DNA from: Hemicentrotus pulcherrimus | Taxonomy: Eukaryota > Echinodermata > Echinoidea > Camarodonta > Strongylocentrotidae | DNA length: 36,388 bases | NCBI GenBank assembly: GCA_003118195.1 | Contig: BEXV01002133.1 | Coordinates: forward strand, 4,573 to 40,960 | Direction: 5' to 3' | Notes under the pieces: model-generated | What the model was told of the DNA's origin: nothing | The model's input: only the letters and a program-made list of their open reading frames with translations | The model's database searches: none | Shown here: positions 19,011 to 31,242 of the stretch, in pieces | Layout: each line of letters begins with the position of its first letter | Numbering within the stretch: the stretch's first letter is position 1 | Program-made: the position numbers and the translations under genes

Positions 19011-22000
19011 CTGAGGAAGAGATTTATAAACAAATCCACAATTACAATACATCTTTTCAAATTTCCCTAATTACAAATTATATTTCCTTTCATGTGAAAT
19101 AATTATACCCCAAAATCTGATCAGAAATACCATTCCAATAAATTCCATTGACAGTAATTTACTACTGCGAAAAAATAAAGATGCACATCAACCTGTTTAC
19201 AACAAATTTGATTGGATAAGACTAATCTTTCATTACTTGCAAATTGTACCCCCAAATCATCTACAAAACTACAGAACGCTGAAAAAATGAGAATCACTTT
19301 TATTTTGCAATAAGTAATTTCATTCACACCAAGATTTATTTTATCATTCAATATCTCAAACTGATCTTAATGTTTTGTCTCGACATACACTCAAGATATA
19401 TCAATTCAAACTTACTGCTGCAGCATATCCCAGGTCAACTTGAGCCACGATGACCGGTGAGTCTCCCCTGACTGTGAAACCATAGCCTCCCATCCCTCTC
19501 ACAATCTCCACTATCCTAGGAGCTGTCCATTGGTTACGACTGTTGAAGATGGCAAGGGGACCCTACACAAAAACAAGTACAAGATATTGTTAATCTTACA
19601 TCTGTGAACATGCAAAATTGAACAATTTCTTTGTTCAATGATCTAAATCATTCTGGATTGAATGGAGTATTCTGATAATCTAAAAAAATGGGCAATCTCA
19701 ACTACACCAATCAGCCTGCTCACAAAATAATGATCCAAAGGTACATTTCATAATGATAATATTAACAATGATAATAATTAAACTAACTAAAGTTACAACT
19801 AAAAAAAGTTTTAATTGTCTTGAATCACCCCCTCTCCCACCTAAAATCCTTTTCTGAGGAATAATTTCTTTTTTGATGAACTATGGCATTTTTTTTGTGA
19901 AGTATATTGATATGCGTTACCACAACTTTCAGGAACGTAGGAGAATATCCAGATCCTTTTGAAGAACCAATTCTACTTACCACTAACAACATACAGTGAC
20001 AGTTTTATTCTCCATTAAAAAGTAAAAAAAAAAGAAAAAAAGAATTGTATCAAACTAACAAACAGAAATGTAAAGAGAATTCTTACTAGATTATGGAAGA
20101 TATCTTTGACTTGGACTCTGGTGAAGTCTGGAACATGAGGCTTGGCAATCTGTGTGGTTTTACCTGAAAATAAGAAAGATAGAAGCCATGATTATTAAGG
20201 TCTCATATTAATAGATAATGCATGTGATTTGAAAGCATGAAGTTGTAGTTGTATGAAGAAAAATTTCAATATTATAAATTGCACACCAAATGACCACTTT
20301 TCATTTAGGATTCTGGCATAAAAAGCTACCAGGGATGCTGCAGTAACTGCTAACTTCCTTAGTGAAAATAATCTGATTTCCATTTCATAATAAGAATGGC
20401 AACAAGTTAAGAAAATGGATCAATTATTATTAATCAAAATAATTTCATTGAATCAAAAAGCTAATGAATTGGAAGTTGGATGAATTTATAACATTATACT
20501 TCTCTAATTTGTGTGCAGAATTATCTCAAAGAAAATGGGACATTCATTCTTGTGTTTTCAAGGGGAAGACGGATACTCACTGAGGATTACAGGTGCATCC
20601 GGGAGTTCAAAGAAGTCATCCTCATTGTCAAGGGACTGATACCTGTGCATGGATTTACTGTGGAACTTCTTCAGAACCTCCTTTAATGTGTCAATCTTAC
20701 GAAGCTGCTTTGAGAGGTCATGAACCCTGAGGGCCTCCTCATGAAGCATCAGAGCCTGTCGAATGTGTGCCTTGCCTGCGGTGGTTAAGAGACAACAAGT
20801 TCATGTTACTCATCAATGATACTTAAAGGGATCCAGTAACTTTCTCTCAGATTCTGAAACAAAATCCTGGATTTAGTTCATGCTGCAATGATAATTATAA
20901 ACCTTTAGGTCCAGTCAGGAACGCCATGACTTTTACAAGCCGATCGCCTGTCTGATTATCAAGATATTTGTGATTAGAAATCAAAACCAAATTTTGCGTT
21001 TTCCTAATGTTTTTTCATAACACTAGGGTCTATTGGGGAAAACCAGTATGGTAAAACCGATGCCTTTAACGCAGTTACTACTGAATTATTATATTCCCAT
21101 AGGCTGTAAAACAGGTGCTACCCAGTTCCTGGAGGCAATGGGTTCAGAGGAATCAAATTTTAACTAAGAATTAAACTCCTCTGCAGGAGGACAGTACATC
21201 AGGTGAATATTTCATGAAGGTGTGTAGTTTTGGTCTAACAGTCTCAATCTAGGTGGAATATTTGGTTTCAACCACCTGTGCAGAAGTAGCAAGAGAGGGA
21301 GACAAATATTGATCACATGAACTCAATCTTGTGTCATGTTCAGCATGGCCCGGGGCTTTCTTTTCGTCTGAACTTACACATACATGTACATGTTGTTATA
21401 TGTTGAGAGAAAGAGAAAGAAAGAGAGGAGAATTTTAACATGTATCCTTAAAAATAGATGTAATATACACTGTACTGTCACCCTTTGAAAGGGATTGGAA
21501 GACAGATTGCTTCAGAACTATGTGATAAACAGTAGCTACCAGAGGTAACAGACAGGATAAAACAAATTAGTGACATCACAATTTGATTACACCTACTGTT
21601 TAACATGATCACTGCAACTTTGGAAAATATTAACTCAAGGGTAAGTTCAACACTATTGTATTTCCCCAAAGAAATCATGTTCAGATTACATAATACGTTA
21701 ATGTAATCTTCGCTCATTTAAAACGTGGTGACAAGGTCACTGAAAATGCCTGAGCTTGATTTTTTTTCTCAAGTAATTGTGATCCTGTTCTACATCTATT
21801 CCATAGCTTATGAAAGATCTTTGTCTCTTCACCTATACTTAGAATACATTGAATGCCACCCTCTCTGGTCAAGGTAATCACTCACCTAATCTCATTCTTT
21901 CTTCCCAGTTCTGAGGAGGTTGAAGGTCGGATTTCTCAGAGTTGTACATGGAAGGGAAGAGCCTCAGTAACGTCTCTGAGTCGTAATCTTTCTCTGTAAT

Positions 22001-25000
22001 AGGAAAGTGAATTAAAAAAAAGATTTGTCATTAAAGGGACTCTTTAAGTTGCAACAACAGATGAGTTAATGCAAATCTCATGATATTTGAGAGGCATATG
22101 GATGACTTAAGGATCTTATTTCTTCTCTCCTGGAGCAGACAGATTGACATATAATGGTTTCTTTTCTTCACTTAAATGCAAGAGTGTGTCGAACCGTAGC
22201 TGGCAACATGAACCAGGTCCAAGATATTACTTAAAAAGTTCATCATGATGGTTGAAATCATTAGAAATTTTTATGAATATGATACATCCCAAAACAGATA
22301 CTGGGGCACGTAACAGTAGTGGTGAAATAGCCAAAATATTCTTCTGGTATATCATAAAACTGACAGCTAATGTCACTTTGAGAGTACGAATCAGACAAGG
22401 CTGTCTTCACCATAGACATTAAAACAGTCACAGATTAATACCTATAGGATGCGTCAAAGAGCAATTCCCCCTGATATGTTTATATATAAACTTTTCATAG
22501 GTGTAAAAAGTCTCTTTTTAATCACTTTTCAGACTTTCTGGAGAGAACCAATGTTTCCATTGGAGAAACACAACAATAATTTGGTTCCCATACCTTGATT
22601 CATACTAGGACCGACGATAGCAATGGCAGCGTAGTGGTGCGCCCTCGCTTTGAAGTGTTGTGATTTGACGAGAACCATTGAGATCCATGAGTAAGGGATG
22701 TAGTCTTTGACGGTCTCCTGCATCATCATCTTGTGTACCTTGGTATACATGTCAGACACCTGCAAGACAAAATAAGGGTTTCAATAGAATTTGCATTTTT
22801 TGGATAATTTTTTGATAAATTGCAATTATTCTATGGTTAAAATAACTTTTTCATCAAAATTATCTTTGCAGGCACTGGTTTATGAAGTTATTTTCATTGT
22901 TTGAATTGTACATTTAATAATTTGGTCTTGCTGGTATCAAAAGATTTTGAGTATTTCACAGTCTTCATACTATTGAAGTCGCAGGATCACTTGCAAATGC
23001 TTTTGATACCAGCAAGACCAAATGATTAAATTTACAAGTCACTTTTGTCAAAATGGGACATGACAGGATTTTATAATACCAGGTAATTTGAAATTAACAC
23101 AAAAAATTGTTTTGTTCAATAATAATGAGTGGATACTGGATAATAGATAATCTATTAATAACTTAGTTATAGTGGTATAATATAGTTTCATTACTTCAGC
23201 TGACATGGTAGTGTCACTGTAATAAGCAGTAAAGCAATATTGAGCAAGTACATTATGCTAGAGTCAACAAGGAAAGATATGAGCGTGAATGATAAACTTA
23301 CAACTGAAGCCTCTTTGGCAACCCTGACACAGCTCTCTACCGTCTCCTCTACTCCATCTAACACAAGCTTCTCAAAGATGCACTCTTGGACCTGGGCCTA
23401 AGGTAGCAAATAAATAGATGTCATTCAAGTTAGATTTTCACTAGCTACATGTAGTTGCTGTCATTAGAAGAGAACAATTTAAATCATAAATCAGCACAAC
23501 TACCATTCCCTTGTTCTCCTATCAGCATTCAATCCTATAGAATGCAACATACTAAGAATCATAACACCCCCCCCCCCCCCCNCCCCCGAGCTGAACAGTA
23601 CGCTTGACTGAGATAACTCAGGACACAACCCATTAGAAATGCACAACTTTATTAAGGAAAAACATTTCCCTTGAAAAAAATTAATGATATGTTGAAATGA
23701 CACAATTACTTAAGAAGCTAAAATTAAAACAACTCATCCATCCAGTAATAGTATGAATTTCAATATTCACAAAATTGCTTGTTAAATCTAACTGGGTACC
23801 TTCTAATAATATTCAGCCATGATTAACTACAAATAATTTTGCTAGAAATCCATCTAGGCTCCTACGATCAGTTCAACTTACCAGCATGAGTCCACCAAGC
23901 ATAGCTAAGACTGGTCCACTCATGTCCATACTAGGAGCATGGCTGAAATTCTCTCCTAGATACTTGAATGCTCCTGCTGCACTCTCAAAGCATTCTATGG
24001 CCTTGCTGACACCATCTTCCATTGTTCTATCCTGTGTAGTTTGATAGAGAGACAAGAGAAAGGGAGGGGTTATTACTATTCACTATGGTTCATCAAACTG
24101 AGGATGCATTAGAAATAAAATCAGTCAATACATATACTGTTGAACCTGCTTTAGTGACCACCACCTGTCTATAAAGACCACATTTTTTATTTCCATTGAA
24201 TGTAGTTTCTCATTGAAACCTGTACTAAAGGAACCTGTAAATAAAGACCACCTCTCTATAGAGACCACTTTTCAAGTTTCCCTTGAGCGGTCTTTATATG
24301 AAGGTTTCACTGTAAATATAAAGGGTTTTTTTTACTGTTGCACTCATCTTGTGACATAGAAAAATAGCCAATTTCATGCTTGCAGTTTTGACTGTAATAT
24401 GTAAATGGGTACCTGGCAGGAATTAATTCTTTGAAATGCTAAGGCGCCGTATAATGGCAGCACAGCTAAAGCCGGGGTAATAATCTCCAAGTTTGAAAGC
24501 GCTTCGTGATTGAAATAAGCGCAAATAAAAACTGATAATGACATCAATTTACTTTATTAGTTGTTACTGCCAACTTCATACAGTGGATTGTCAAATAGGC
24601 AGACAAAAAAGTTGGATGATGGATCTTGATGCAATTGCCAATTACTCCAGTCAGAGCAAACCTCGTAGAGCAGTGTACAGCATGTACCTTATATACATGT
24701 ACATGTGAATAATTTATGATGGACTGACTGCTCGAAAGTATCCCACACTTAAAAAAACACCCAAAACACTGAATAATTCAAAAGAGCTTGGCTAGAAGAT
24801 TTGATGGTTGATACAAAAGAGCCATCTTTCAAATGCTTGCTGTAAACCTAGCACTTTGAGGTCTACTTTTGTGTGGAATTATTCATGAGCATTTTATCTT
24901 CATGGTGTCAGGGACAGGGTAGTGATCCATAAAAGTCTCCTTTTGATTTCATGAATAGCCGCTGAAGATATTATCATCTCTTTGAAGGATTTCAGTATTC

Positions 25001-26776
25001 TATAAATATTTGCAAGGACATTTGATTTACAATTCTGTTATTCAGTATTACAGAGCCAAATGGATGAATTTATTGTATTGCTATATGTGTCTGAAAAAAA
25101 ATATTTAAAAACAAGTATTTGAGCAAAGATTGTCTTGACAACAATATGTCCATTGGCAACTGTCTGTCAAAGACTTTATAATGTGAAATTTCCAAATATC
25201 AGAAAACAAGGCAATGAACCAAAGTGGCAAGTGCAAAGAAATACGGTGTAGATTTACTGCATGCTAATTCATATCCTGGATAGGTTTTTTTTACAAAGAC
25301 AAACAATTAATTGGCCGATTCTATCACACAGAGTTTTTCATCAACTCATATTCTAAAGAATGCACAAATGGGTCATATTCTACATTCCTGGGGTATTGGT
25401 GTTATGAAATCAACAACGCTATATTAATATGCTATGGACTATCACCCAATTACATTGTGATGGCGTCAATAGCCAGGATGTCAACAATTGTGTAATACTT
25501 TTTCTGAATTCCAGAATTGAAATTCACATAGATTACTGGTGACTAATACAATAAAAATGTGCTAAAAGGTAACATCAGGGAGTTGCAAGCTAGATGAGAT
25601 ATGGCATTAAAGTAAACTATTCTTCTACCTGTATGGAATTTCAAAAGCATCAGAAGGTGAGAAAGGCAATACTTGCATGAAACATTTCGATCAGAATATG
25701 CCTTTTCTAAACATTAACAAATATATATCATAAGACATAAATTGGGCTAAAGCAGTGCATATGTCAAAGCACAAATGATAATGAGATGAATAAAAATTAA
25801 TCCCAACCACCAAAAAATGATTTTCAATGCGGTACTTTTTTCATTTGGTGTTCGATCAAAAGACAACTGTCTGGTGTTATATCCAAGTACTCTGAAATGA
25901 GCACTGTCAAATTGAAGTCATGATCCAATGTTGTGCTTGAACCATTTCATGGTAGAGCTTTACATCGGCACTACAGTCAAGGGAAGTCTTCATGTAACAT
26001 TGCGGCCCCACTGCACATGTATTGATAATGTCACCAGCCACATAGCACGCATATTCTAGAATGCCTATGTAAACTAATCTTGCCGAGGGCTCCCTAAAAT
26101 GGCAACTCCCTTCGTAAAAACACCTGCGGGCCGGTGGCACTCGTGCTCTGCATGCATTGAGTGTCACCTCATGAATCAAACACTCCATCACAGTTAACGC
26201 ATCAACAAGCAAAGCTAGCTAGGCTGTTTAACCCATTGCTTACGGGAACCTGGTGGTCCCTGTGTTAAGCCTATGGGAATAAGATAATTCAGTAGTCAAC
26301 GGGTTAAAAGATGTATACAGGCAGAAAGCATGGGTATGACCATGGAGATATAAGAAGAGATCTCCATGGTATGACAATCATATGTATACTTCATTGGATA
26401 TGCTGGTTGCTGATGCATGAATTTCTACGAACTTTCAAAATACCAAAAGTTCCTGAATATTTTCAAATGGTTTCGTTTACTAAACAATGCACAAGAAAAA
26501 GACAGAAAGTAAATTGAGGACCAGTGATGGAAGAGGAACAGATAATAAGATAGGCATGCAGAGAGAAACAGTGAGATAAAGTCAAGACAGAGAAAGAGAG
26601 AGAGAGGTTCATGCCAGAACTTAAACCTGGCTCAGAGCCCACTTCAAAAACCTNCTAAACAATGCACAAGAAAAAGACAAAAAGTAAATTGAGGACCAGT
26701 GATGTAAGAGGAACAGATAATAAGAGAGGCATGCAGAGAGAAACAGTTATGTAAGTAATCTTGAGAAGAAGGAAAA

Positions 26777-26810
<34 letters not shown>

Positions 26811-28786
26811 TTAAAAAGAATAAAGGAGACAATCATAAAAGAGAGATAAAAAAGGAAGGTAAAGTGGAAGAGAAAGAAATAGAAAGTATTGATGATGAAT
26901 GAAATGATAGGACAGTGAGATGGACAAAAGGAGACAGACGATTAAGGAAGTACAGGGGAGTGTCCCATTTACCTTCACATAGGAAATGAAAAATTGTTTC
27001 AAGGTGTGCTATGTAAAAGAATCTGTGGTAATAATAGTTAAGTATTTGATATCTCTATCAATTCTAACAAAAGAGGTTCATGCCAGAACTTAAACCTGGC
27101 TCAGAGCCCACTTCAAAAACCGACATACCACAAAGTAGGATATGAGGATATCCAAATTGCATTACTTTCATTATCCTATTTTATATGTAAACCAAATTCA
27201 GATCAATCTGGCAGAGTCTTGTGAGTAAATCTACCATCCCCGGCCTGAGTCATGAAATACACCATGAGCCAAAGCCCCTCGTTTGAATCTGCCATCTCCT
27301 ATGATACTTACACTGATTAAAACATGTAACAGTAGACCAGCTGTTATTAGGACAATCGTCTTCATCATGTGCAGGCCAGTGCAATAATGATGAGGCGTGA
27401 GATCTCTGGCATCTTTCACACCAGTCACTATAGTCTCACAAACCATGAGAATGTGTAGGAATCAACCTCTTTAAATAACATAGAAATGAATCTTACCCAT
27501 TTAAAGAGAACTAATATATATACCGGTATCCTAAATCTCTCCATTTTTTAAAAAATCTTACAAAAGCAACAGGATTACTGCCTCTTGTTTGTACAAATGC
27601 TTTATTGAATTTCATCCTTCACTTCTAAAGCCCAATGTTTTCCCACCTTAATTGTTAATACCTAATGATTGTGTTTTCCGTATTTTTTTCTTTTTTCATA
27701 ACTGTTGGTCTCAATTCTGATAATGAGAGAATTTAAACATAAATGAAGTCCCTCGATGAGAACACAATGAAACCCTTACAAAAAGGGTCACAGAATATGA
27801 GAGCACATGGAAACTGCTTCAAACATTAAAAAGGAGAAGACTGCGATCAATTAATTATTCATTTCAGAGGTGCCTAACACTGATTCTGACTTGTTTGTAT
27901 TTAATCAAGCAGTTACGTGGCAATGAGTGGTGAGAGAACACAGAGAAAGTAAACAGGAATGTAGGAATAAGAAAGCAGAACGCTCCAGGGCTTGATGCCA
28001 CATTCGTGATTCATTCATTCCCTTTTTTTCTCAGCCAAATGATCACATCCAATTAAAATCACTTCTCCAGGCAAAATTCCAGCTCAGATGAAGTTGTCAC
28101 GTTTTTTTCTCATTACCTAAGTCTCCTCAAGTCGCATCATAAAGCAAACTGTTTCCTGGAGTCTATATCTATATTGTAATAAATAATAACCATCTATCTC
28201 TTGGTACATTTTCCATTGACAAGCAGGTTTTGTATTTGAAACTGGGTCTTTAACTAATTATCAACTTTCCAGATTTTACTGGTCAATTATCCCAGTATCA
28301 CTGCTATATTACTCCCCTCCTTATAATTTCATTGTAATGGAATTTACAGTGTAATACTAAACTGTACATGTCTTTAAATGATCCAATTAAAGACTAAGAG
28401 ACTAAAACTCATGAAGCAGGTATAAAAGCCATGAGCATCATTTTGGAGACTTAATAAGCTACCTCTATGATGAAAATGACTAATTTTGCATTACAGATTT
28501 GGTGATTTTATGACAATATCAATCAGTAAGATTGAAAATGCTTCCAATTCACTTCTCTTCCATTTTAATAATATTATCAGAGCTTCATTATAATGGGAAC
28601 TCCTCATGTTGGGAGTTTGCAACATGCCCCTATCGACCCCCAATTTCTATCGCCTACAATGTACAGACTGTACTAACCTGTTTTGCTCCCATCTGGGTAA
28701 AGAGAGCTGCGATGTTAAAGAGAACGCTACCCTTCTCAAAAGCAACAGACTTCTGTAGTGATGGTACACCTGTCAAAGCATCGAAC
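18522..28786 (-). CDS. Rhpn: Rhophilin (BRO1 and PDZ), last nine coding exons
   Basis: The model joins 28786-28678, 24031-23882, 23397-23302, 22759-22594, 21993-21886, 20775-20581, 20163-20087, 19562-19416 and 19010-18522. All have GT..AG introns and agreeing phases. The first seven encode most of a BRO1 domain (FDALTGVP, SVAFEKGSVLFNIAALFTQ, HAPSMDMSGPVLAML, YIPYSWISMVLVK, GKAHIRQALMLHEEALRVH). A PDZ domain follows (GGYGFTVRGD ... VKEGDFIIGVND), then a Ser/Lys-rich tail. BRO1 followed by PDZ is specific to rhophilins, RhoA-GTP-binding scaffold proteins in actin regulation. The HR1 Rho-binding domain and the start of BRO1 are not found and should lie beyond position 36388. Whether it is RHPN1 or RHPN2 cannot be decided. 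Confidence 0.92.
19416..19562 (-). CDS. Rhpn: Rhophilin exon: start of PDZ
   Basis: The exon is 147 bp, phase 0 at both ends. It encodes GPLAIFNSRNQW, then PRIVEIVRG and the carboxylate-binding loop region GGYGFTVRGD, then VAQVDLGYAAA. The donor is GCA|GTAAG. Confidence 0.92.
20087..20163 (-). CDS. Rhpn: Rhophilin exon: linker between BRO1 and PDZ
   Basis: The exon is 77 bp. The acceptor TTTTCAG|GT gives two bases completing a Ser codon, then KTTQIAKPHVPDFTRVQVKD and IFHNL. It ends in phase 0 with CTA|GTAAG. Confidence 0.88.
20581..20775 (-). CDS. Rhpn: Rhophilin exon: end of BRO1
   Basis: The exon is 195 bp. Its first two bases complete the Gly of LGKAHIRQ. It encodes the LMLHEEALRVHDLSKQLRKI helix, then a acidic segment NEDDFFELPDAP. 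The donor is TCA|GTGAGT. Confidence 0.92.
21886..21993 (-). CDS. Rhpn: Rhophilin exon within BRO1
   Basis: The exon is 108 bp. It encodes EKDYDSETLLRLFPSMYN, then PPQNWEERMRLG with split codons at both ends that match the neighbouring exons. Confidence 0.9.
22594..22759 (-). CDS. Rhpn: Rhophilin exon within BRO1
   Basis: The exon is 166 bp. It encodes VSDMYTKVHKMMMQETVKDY, IPYSWISMVLVKSQHFKA and HHYAAIAI, a segment typical of rhophilin BRO1. The acceptor is TTGCAG| and the donor CAAG|GTATGG. Confidence 0.92.
22903..23040. repeat. Long near-perfect hairpin in a rhophilin intron
   Basis: Arms 22903-22943 and 23000-23040 are inverted copies over 41 bp with about three mismatches, sharing ATTTGGTCTTGCTGGTATC and its complement. 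They enclose a 56-base spacer. It could be a MITE or the product of an inverted duplication. Clear target duplications were not seen. Confidence 0.85.
23302..23397 (-). CDS. Rhpn: Rhophilin exon within BRO1
   Basis: The exon is 96 bp, phase 0 at both ends. It encodes AQVQECIFEKLVLDGVEETV and ESCVRVAKEASV. The donor is GTT|GTAAGT. Confidence 0.92.
23582..23582. other. Ambiguous base (n) in poly-C
   Basis: A single n sits in a run of about 20 C, most likely a length ambiguity. Confidence 0.8.
23882..24031 (-). CDS. Rhpn: Rhophilin exon within BRO1
   Basis: The exon is 150 bp, phase 0 at both ends. It encodes DRTMEDGVSKAIECFESAAG and then FSHAPSMDMSGPVLAMLGGL, the conserved BRO1 block. The donor is CTG|GTAAGT. 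Confidence 0.92.
24135..24314. mobile_element. Tc1/mariner-type (pogo-like) MITE
   Basis: The ends are TACTGTTGAACCTG on the left and, on the other strand, TACAGTGAAACCTT on the right. Both fit a TA target followed by CAGTNGAACCT-like termini of pogo/Tigger elements. The interior contains several GACCAC / AAAGACC repeats. At 180 bp it is non-coding. Confidence 0.6.
26228..26307. mobile_element. Small piggyBac-like MITE with TTAA ends
   Basis: TTAACCCATTG at the left and CAACGGGTTAA at the right are inverted copies with one mismatch, each starting at a TTAA. This is the target and end structure of piggyBac-type elements. The whole is 80 bp. Confidence 0.6.
26480..27121. repeat. Duplicated block joined by an n, probably two unmerged alleles
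   Basis: Block A (26480-26579) recurs at 26655-26754 with few differences. Block B (26605-26652) recurs identically at 27074-27121. The order is A, B, n, A', about 320 bp with a (GA)n run at 26781-26807, then B'. The n at 26654 lies exactly between B and A'. Confidence 0.85.
28678..28786 (-). CDS. Rhpn: Rhophilin exon: most upstream one found, within BRO1
   Basis: The exon is 109 bp. The acceptor is TGCTACAG|G and the donor CAG|GTTAGT. One leading base completes a codon, then FDALTGVPSLQKSVAFEKGS and VLFNIAALFTQMGAKQ, the BRO1 core. The expected preceding exon (ending in phase 2) was not found in the remaining 7.6 kb. Confidence 0.92.
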
Positions 28787-30508
28787 CTGTAGCAAACAAA
28801 CAAAGGATCAGAAATAATGTTTAATCATAAAGGGCAAAAATGCATTTTTCTCAATATCAATTTTCAAAAAGTTTATAAATTTCATATTTGAAGGTACTGC
28901 ATGATACTCTCTACTGGGGAACAGTTAGTGATTTTGCCTTGGAAATGGAAAGCTTTTAAAGAAATATCTGGATAACTAAAAATACTAAAATAGGTTTTGA
29001 AAAATAAACACCAATAAATGGACAACTGGTGTGATTAAATTTCACCTTTCAATAGTAAACAAAAATGAGCTCCTAGCTATAAACAATTTAAAAATCTATT
29101 GGTAATTTCGAATTTCTAAGAGGGCCTGTAGCCCCCAACCCCCATAAACCTATGTATATTTCTGTTCATGGCACCTATTGGATGTATTTTGTTGTCAGTA
29201 TTCAACACCTAAATGGAAGAAGTTTTTTGTTGGTGCACTTGGTATTCAGACTTTGATTACTTAGATGAATATACAACTCAAACACGTAAAAGTACATGCC
29301 AGCTATAATACATTTACAATGTATGGAGTGAATAATGAAGTTCATTTTAGACATAATGCAAGTAAATATATCATCCTTTCAAATCTCATTTCACTTCAAT
29401 TGATTAGGTGTATTTCTAAATCGGTAAATACTGGAAACTAATGAACCAAACATACAAACACTAAAGCTTTCTGCCAGCAGAATGGAAACCTAACAAGCCC
29501 TTAGTGTTGCTCTTTTCAAGTTCTCTGCTCCTGCTATACAGCCGGAGCTTTTAAACAATTTAAACAATTTCATGGTTCTGCTCCATAAATCTGGCATAAC
29601 AAATCTGAATCAGATTCCCACGATTCCCTAGCTGCTAGCCTCCCCACAACAGTTTGGTTCAGTGTTCGAATCATAATCGAATCACAAACAAATAGGGCAT
29701 TCATGCGCGCTGACAAGTCTAGGTATATTCTATTGTTATTTTCTTCTGTTGTGGCGCGAGAAGTTAGACAATAACCCACTGTGTGAGTTGGCCACGAATT
29801 GTGGCACTTTCATGTATGTGACTGTAAAAGGGTATTTAGAACATAAATTGTCTCCTTCATTCCTAGAGGTATTAAATTGGAGTAGGTTTCATTTTCTCTT
29901 TCATGAGCAAATCCTTTTGGAATAATCATTAGTTTCCAGGCTACAAACTGTATTTTAGCAGATTAGAAAAACAATTTATATTCAGACAAAATATTGTTGT
30001 ACTAAAAGTTATAGATCTTGCCCATACAGCAAGAAACTTGGTAATTTTCTATTAAACACTCAAGCTCTTCCACAAAAAGCTAGTATGCATCCCATTGACC
30101 ATTGTAATATTTGGTTACATATATTTGTTTATGTATATTGTTCTACATAAAGTGTTGGTTTTATAGAAATAACAATCTAATGCTGTATAGCATGCAACCT
30201 TCTATGTTTTCTTGATTTTGCCTTTGCCACAAAAAAATAATGATGATGATGATAATAATATGAAAGTTTATTAAAATGTACTTCATTGCATATCAGAGCA
30301 TGTACCGTATCATATAGAAAAATGTAGACCTAAAATCTCATTCCTAGATACCATATTTGAATGCTGTATTTCAAAATGATGCTTACTTGAGGCCTCTTAT
30401 CTTAAGCAAAGTTCAAGAGCGATAACAGGACATACCTCAGAATGAAATGAATTTCACAGTCCTTGAATCGTGTAAAATATCAATTAAAGCTTATCTGCCA
30501 TAGTTGGC

Positions 30509-30643
30509 AGGAGGGATTAGAGCGCACTGCAAGGACACTGGACAGGTGGTTATCTCATCAACTCAGCTCTCAGTTAACATACGAAAAAGAGGATGATGGG
30601 GGACCAATGGTCACCGATTAGGCACTGCTTGTTATATAGAGGG
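30509..30643. repeat. Dispersed repeat, copy 2
   Basis: This is the partner of 12108-12238 in the same orientation, 18.4 kb away. The best matching part is CACTGGACAGGTGG and the following TATCTCATCAACTCAGCTCT. Confidence 0.75.
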
Positions 30644-31241
30644 CGCAAGTAGCTACGAGTAGTGCAGTGGGCCTTTAAAGTAGCAGAGCAAATCCAAATA
30701 AGGGAACGACATCCAAATTCTTTGGTGAGGCCACTTTTTCAAGTAAATAACTTGACTGAAGTTGGCTGGTATACTCTGCCTGGCAATAACCTATGAAGAG
30801 GCCTCAACTAAAATGTCACAATTATTGTCAATATTTACTTTAGGGCTTTGGTATTTGCATTATTTCTTTTAATATCTGGACAAGGGATGGGCTGTACAGG
30901 TCAATCAAATTGTGCATGTATTACAGAGGAATTGTACATGTATATGTAATGCATATACCAGTATACAAAATGACAAAATGACCTCAATCTTTTTTTTTTG
31001 ATTAACTTGTTACATATCACATACTTGTTCACAGCAACAACAAACTATGCATGCAGACTCTGCTTTGTCTAAATAAAGAAAAAGAAGTTGGCATTTACAG
31101 GAGAGATTATTGTGTTGAATGAAACTATACATCTCAAATGCTTGGTGAATATCAACTGTATTTTTAGAATGTGTGCTTTGGTAATGTTTGCTCTTTTGTG
31201 TAAATGTAATATTTAAAGGGGTATTGCAATCAGCCCCCCCC

Positions 31242-31242
31242 N
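31242..31242. other. Ambiguous base (n) after poly-C
   Basis: A single n follows a run of eight C, probably an ambiguity of run length. Confidence 0.8.

Larger units (their letters stand above)
19563..23881 (-). other. Rhophilin introns between the 3' exons
   Basis: These introns are AT-rich. That between 20775 and 21886 (about 1.1 kb) holds nothing recognised. That between 22759 and 23302 holds the hairpin. That between 23397 and 23882 holds a poly-C run (23567-23587) with one n at 23582. Confidence 0.6.
24032..28677 (-). other. Large rhophilin intron
   Basis: The 4.6-kb intron holds the pogo-like MITE, a TTAA-bounded MITE (26228-26307), an imperfect hairpin ACCATGGAGAT / ATCTCCATGGT (26339-26370), and a duplicated block joined by an n (26480-27121). 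Two open frames on the minus strand, 25907-26212 and 27231-27446, have no recognised domain and I do not call them genes. Confidence 0.6.

Noticed and set aside
24083..24089. CACTATG sequence as a possible ProtoRAG-type end
   Set aside because: It lies in a rhophilin intron with no partner end or target duplication around the RAG pair.
25907..26212. 101-codon minus-strand open frame in the large rhophilin intron
   Set aside because: No domain, no splice context and no signal peptide were recognised; a nested gene cannot be excluded but is not supported.
27231..27446. Minus-strand frame with a hydrophobic stretch resembling a signal peptide
   Set aside because: A hydrophobic run in a short frame within an intron is weak evidence, and nothing else supports a gene.
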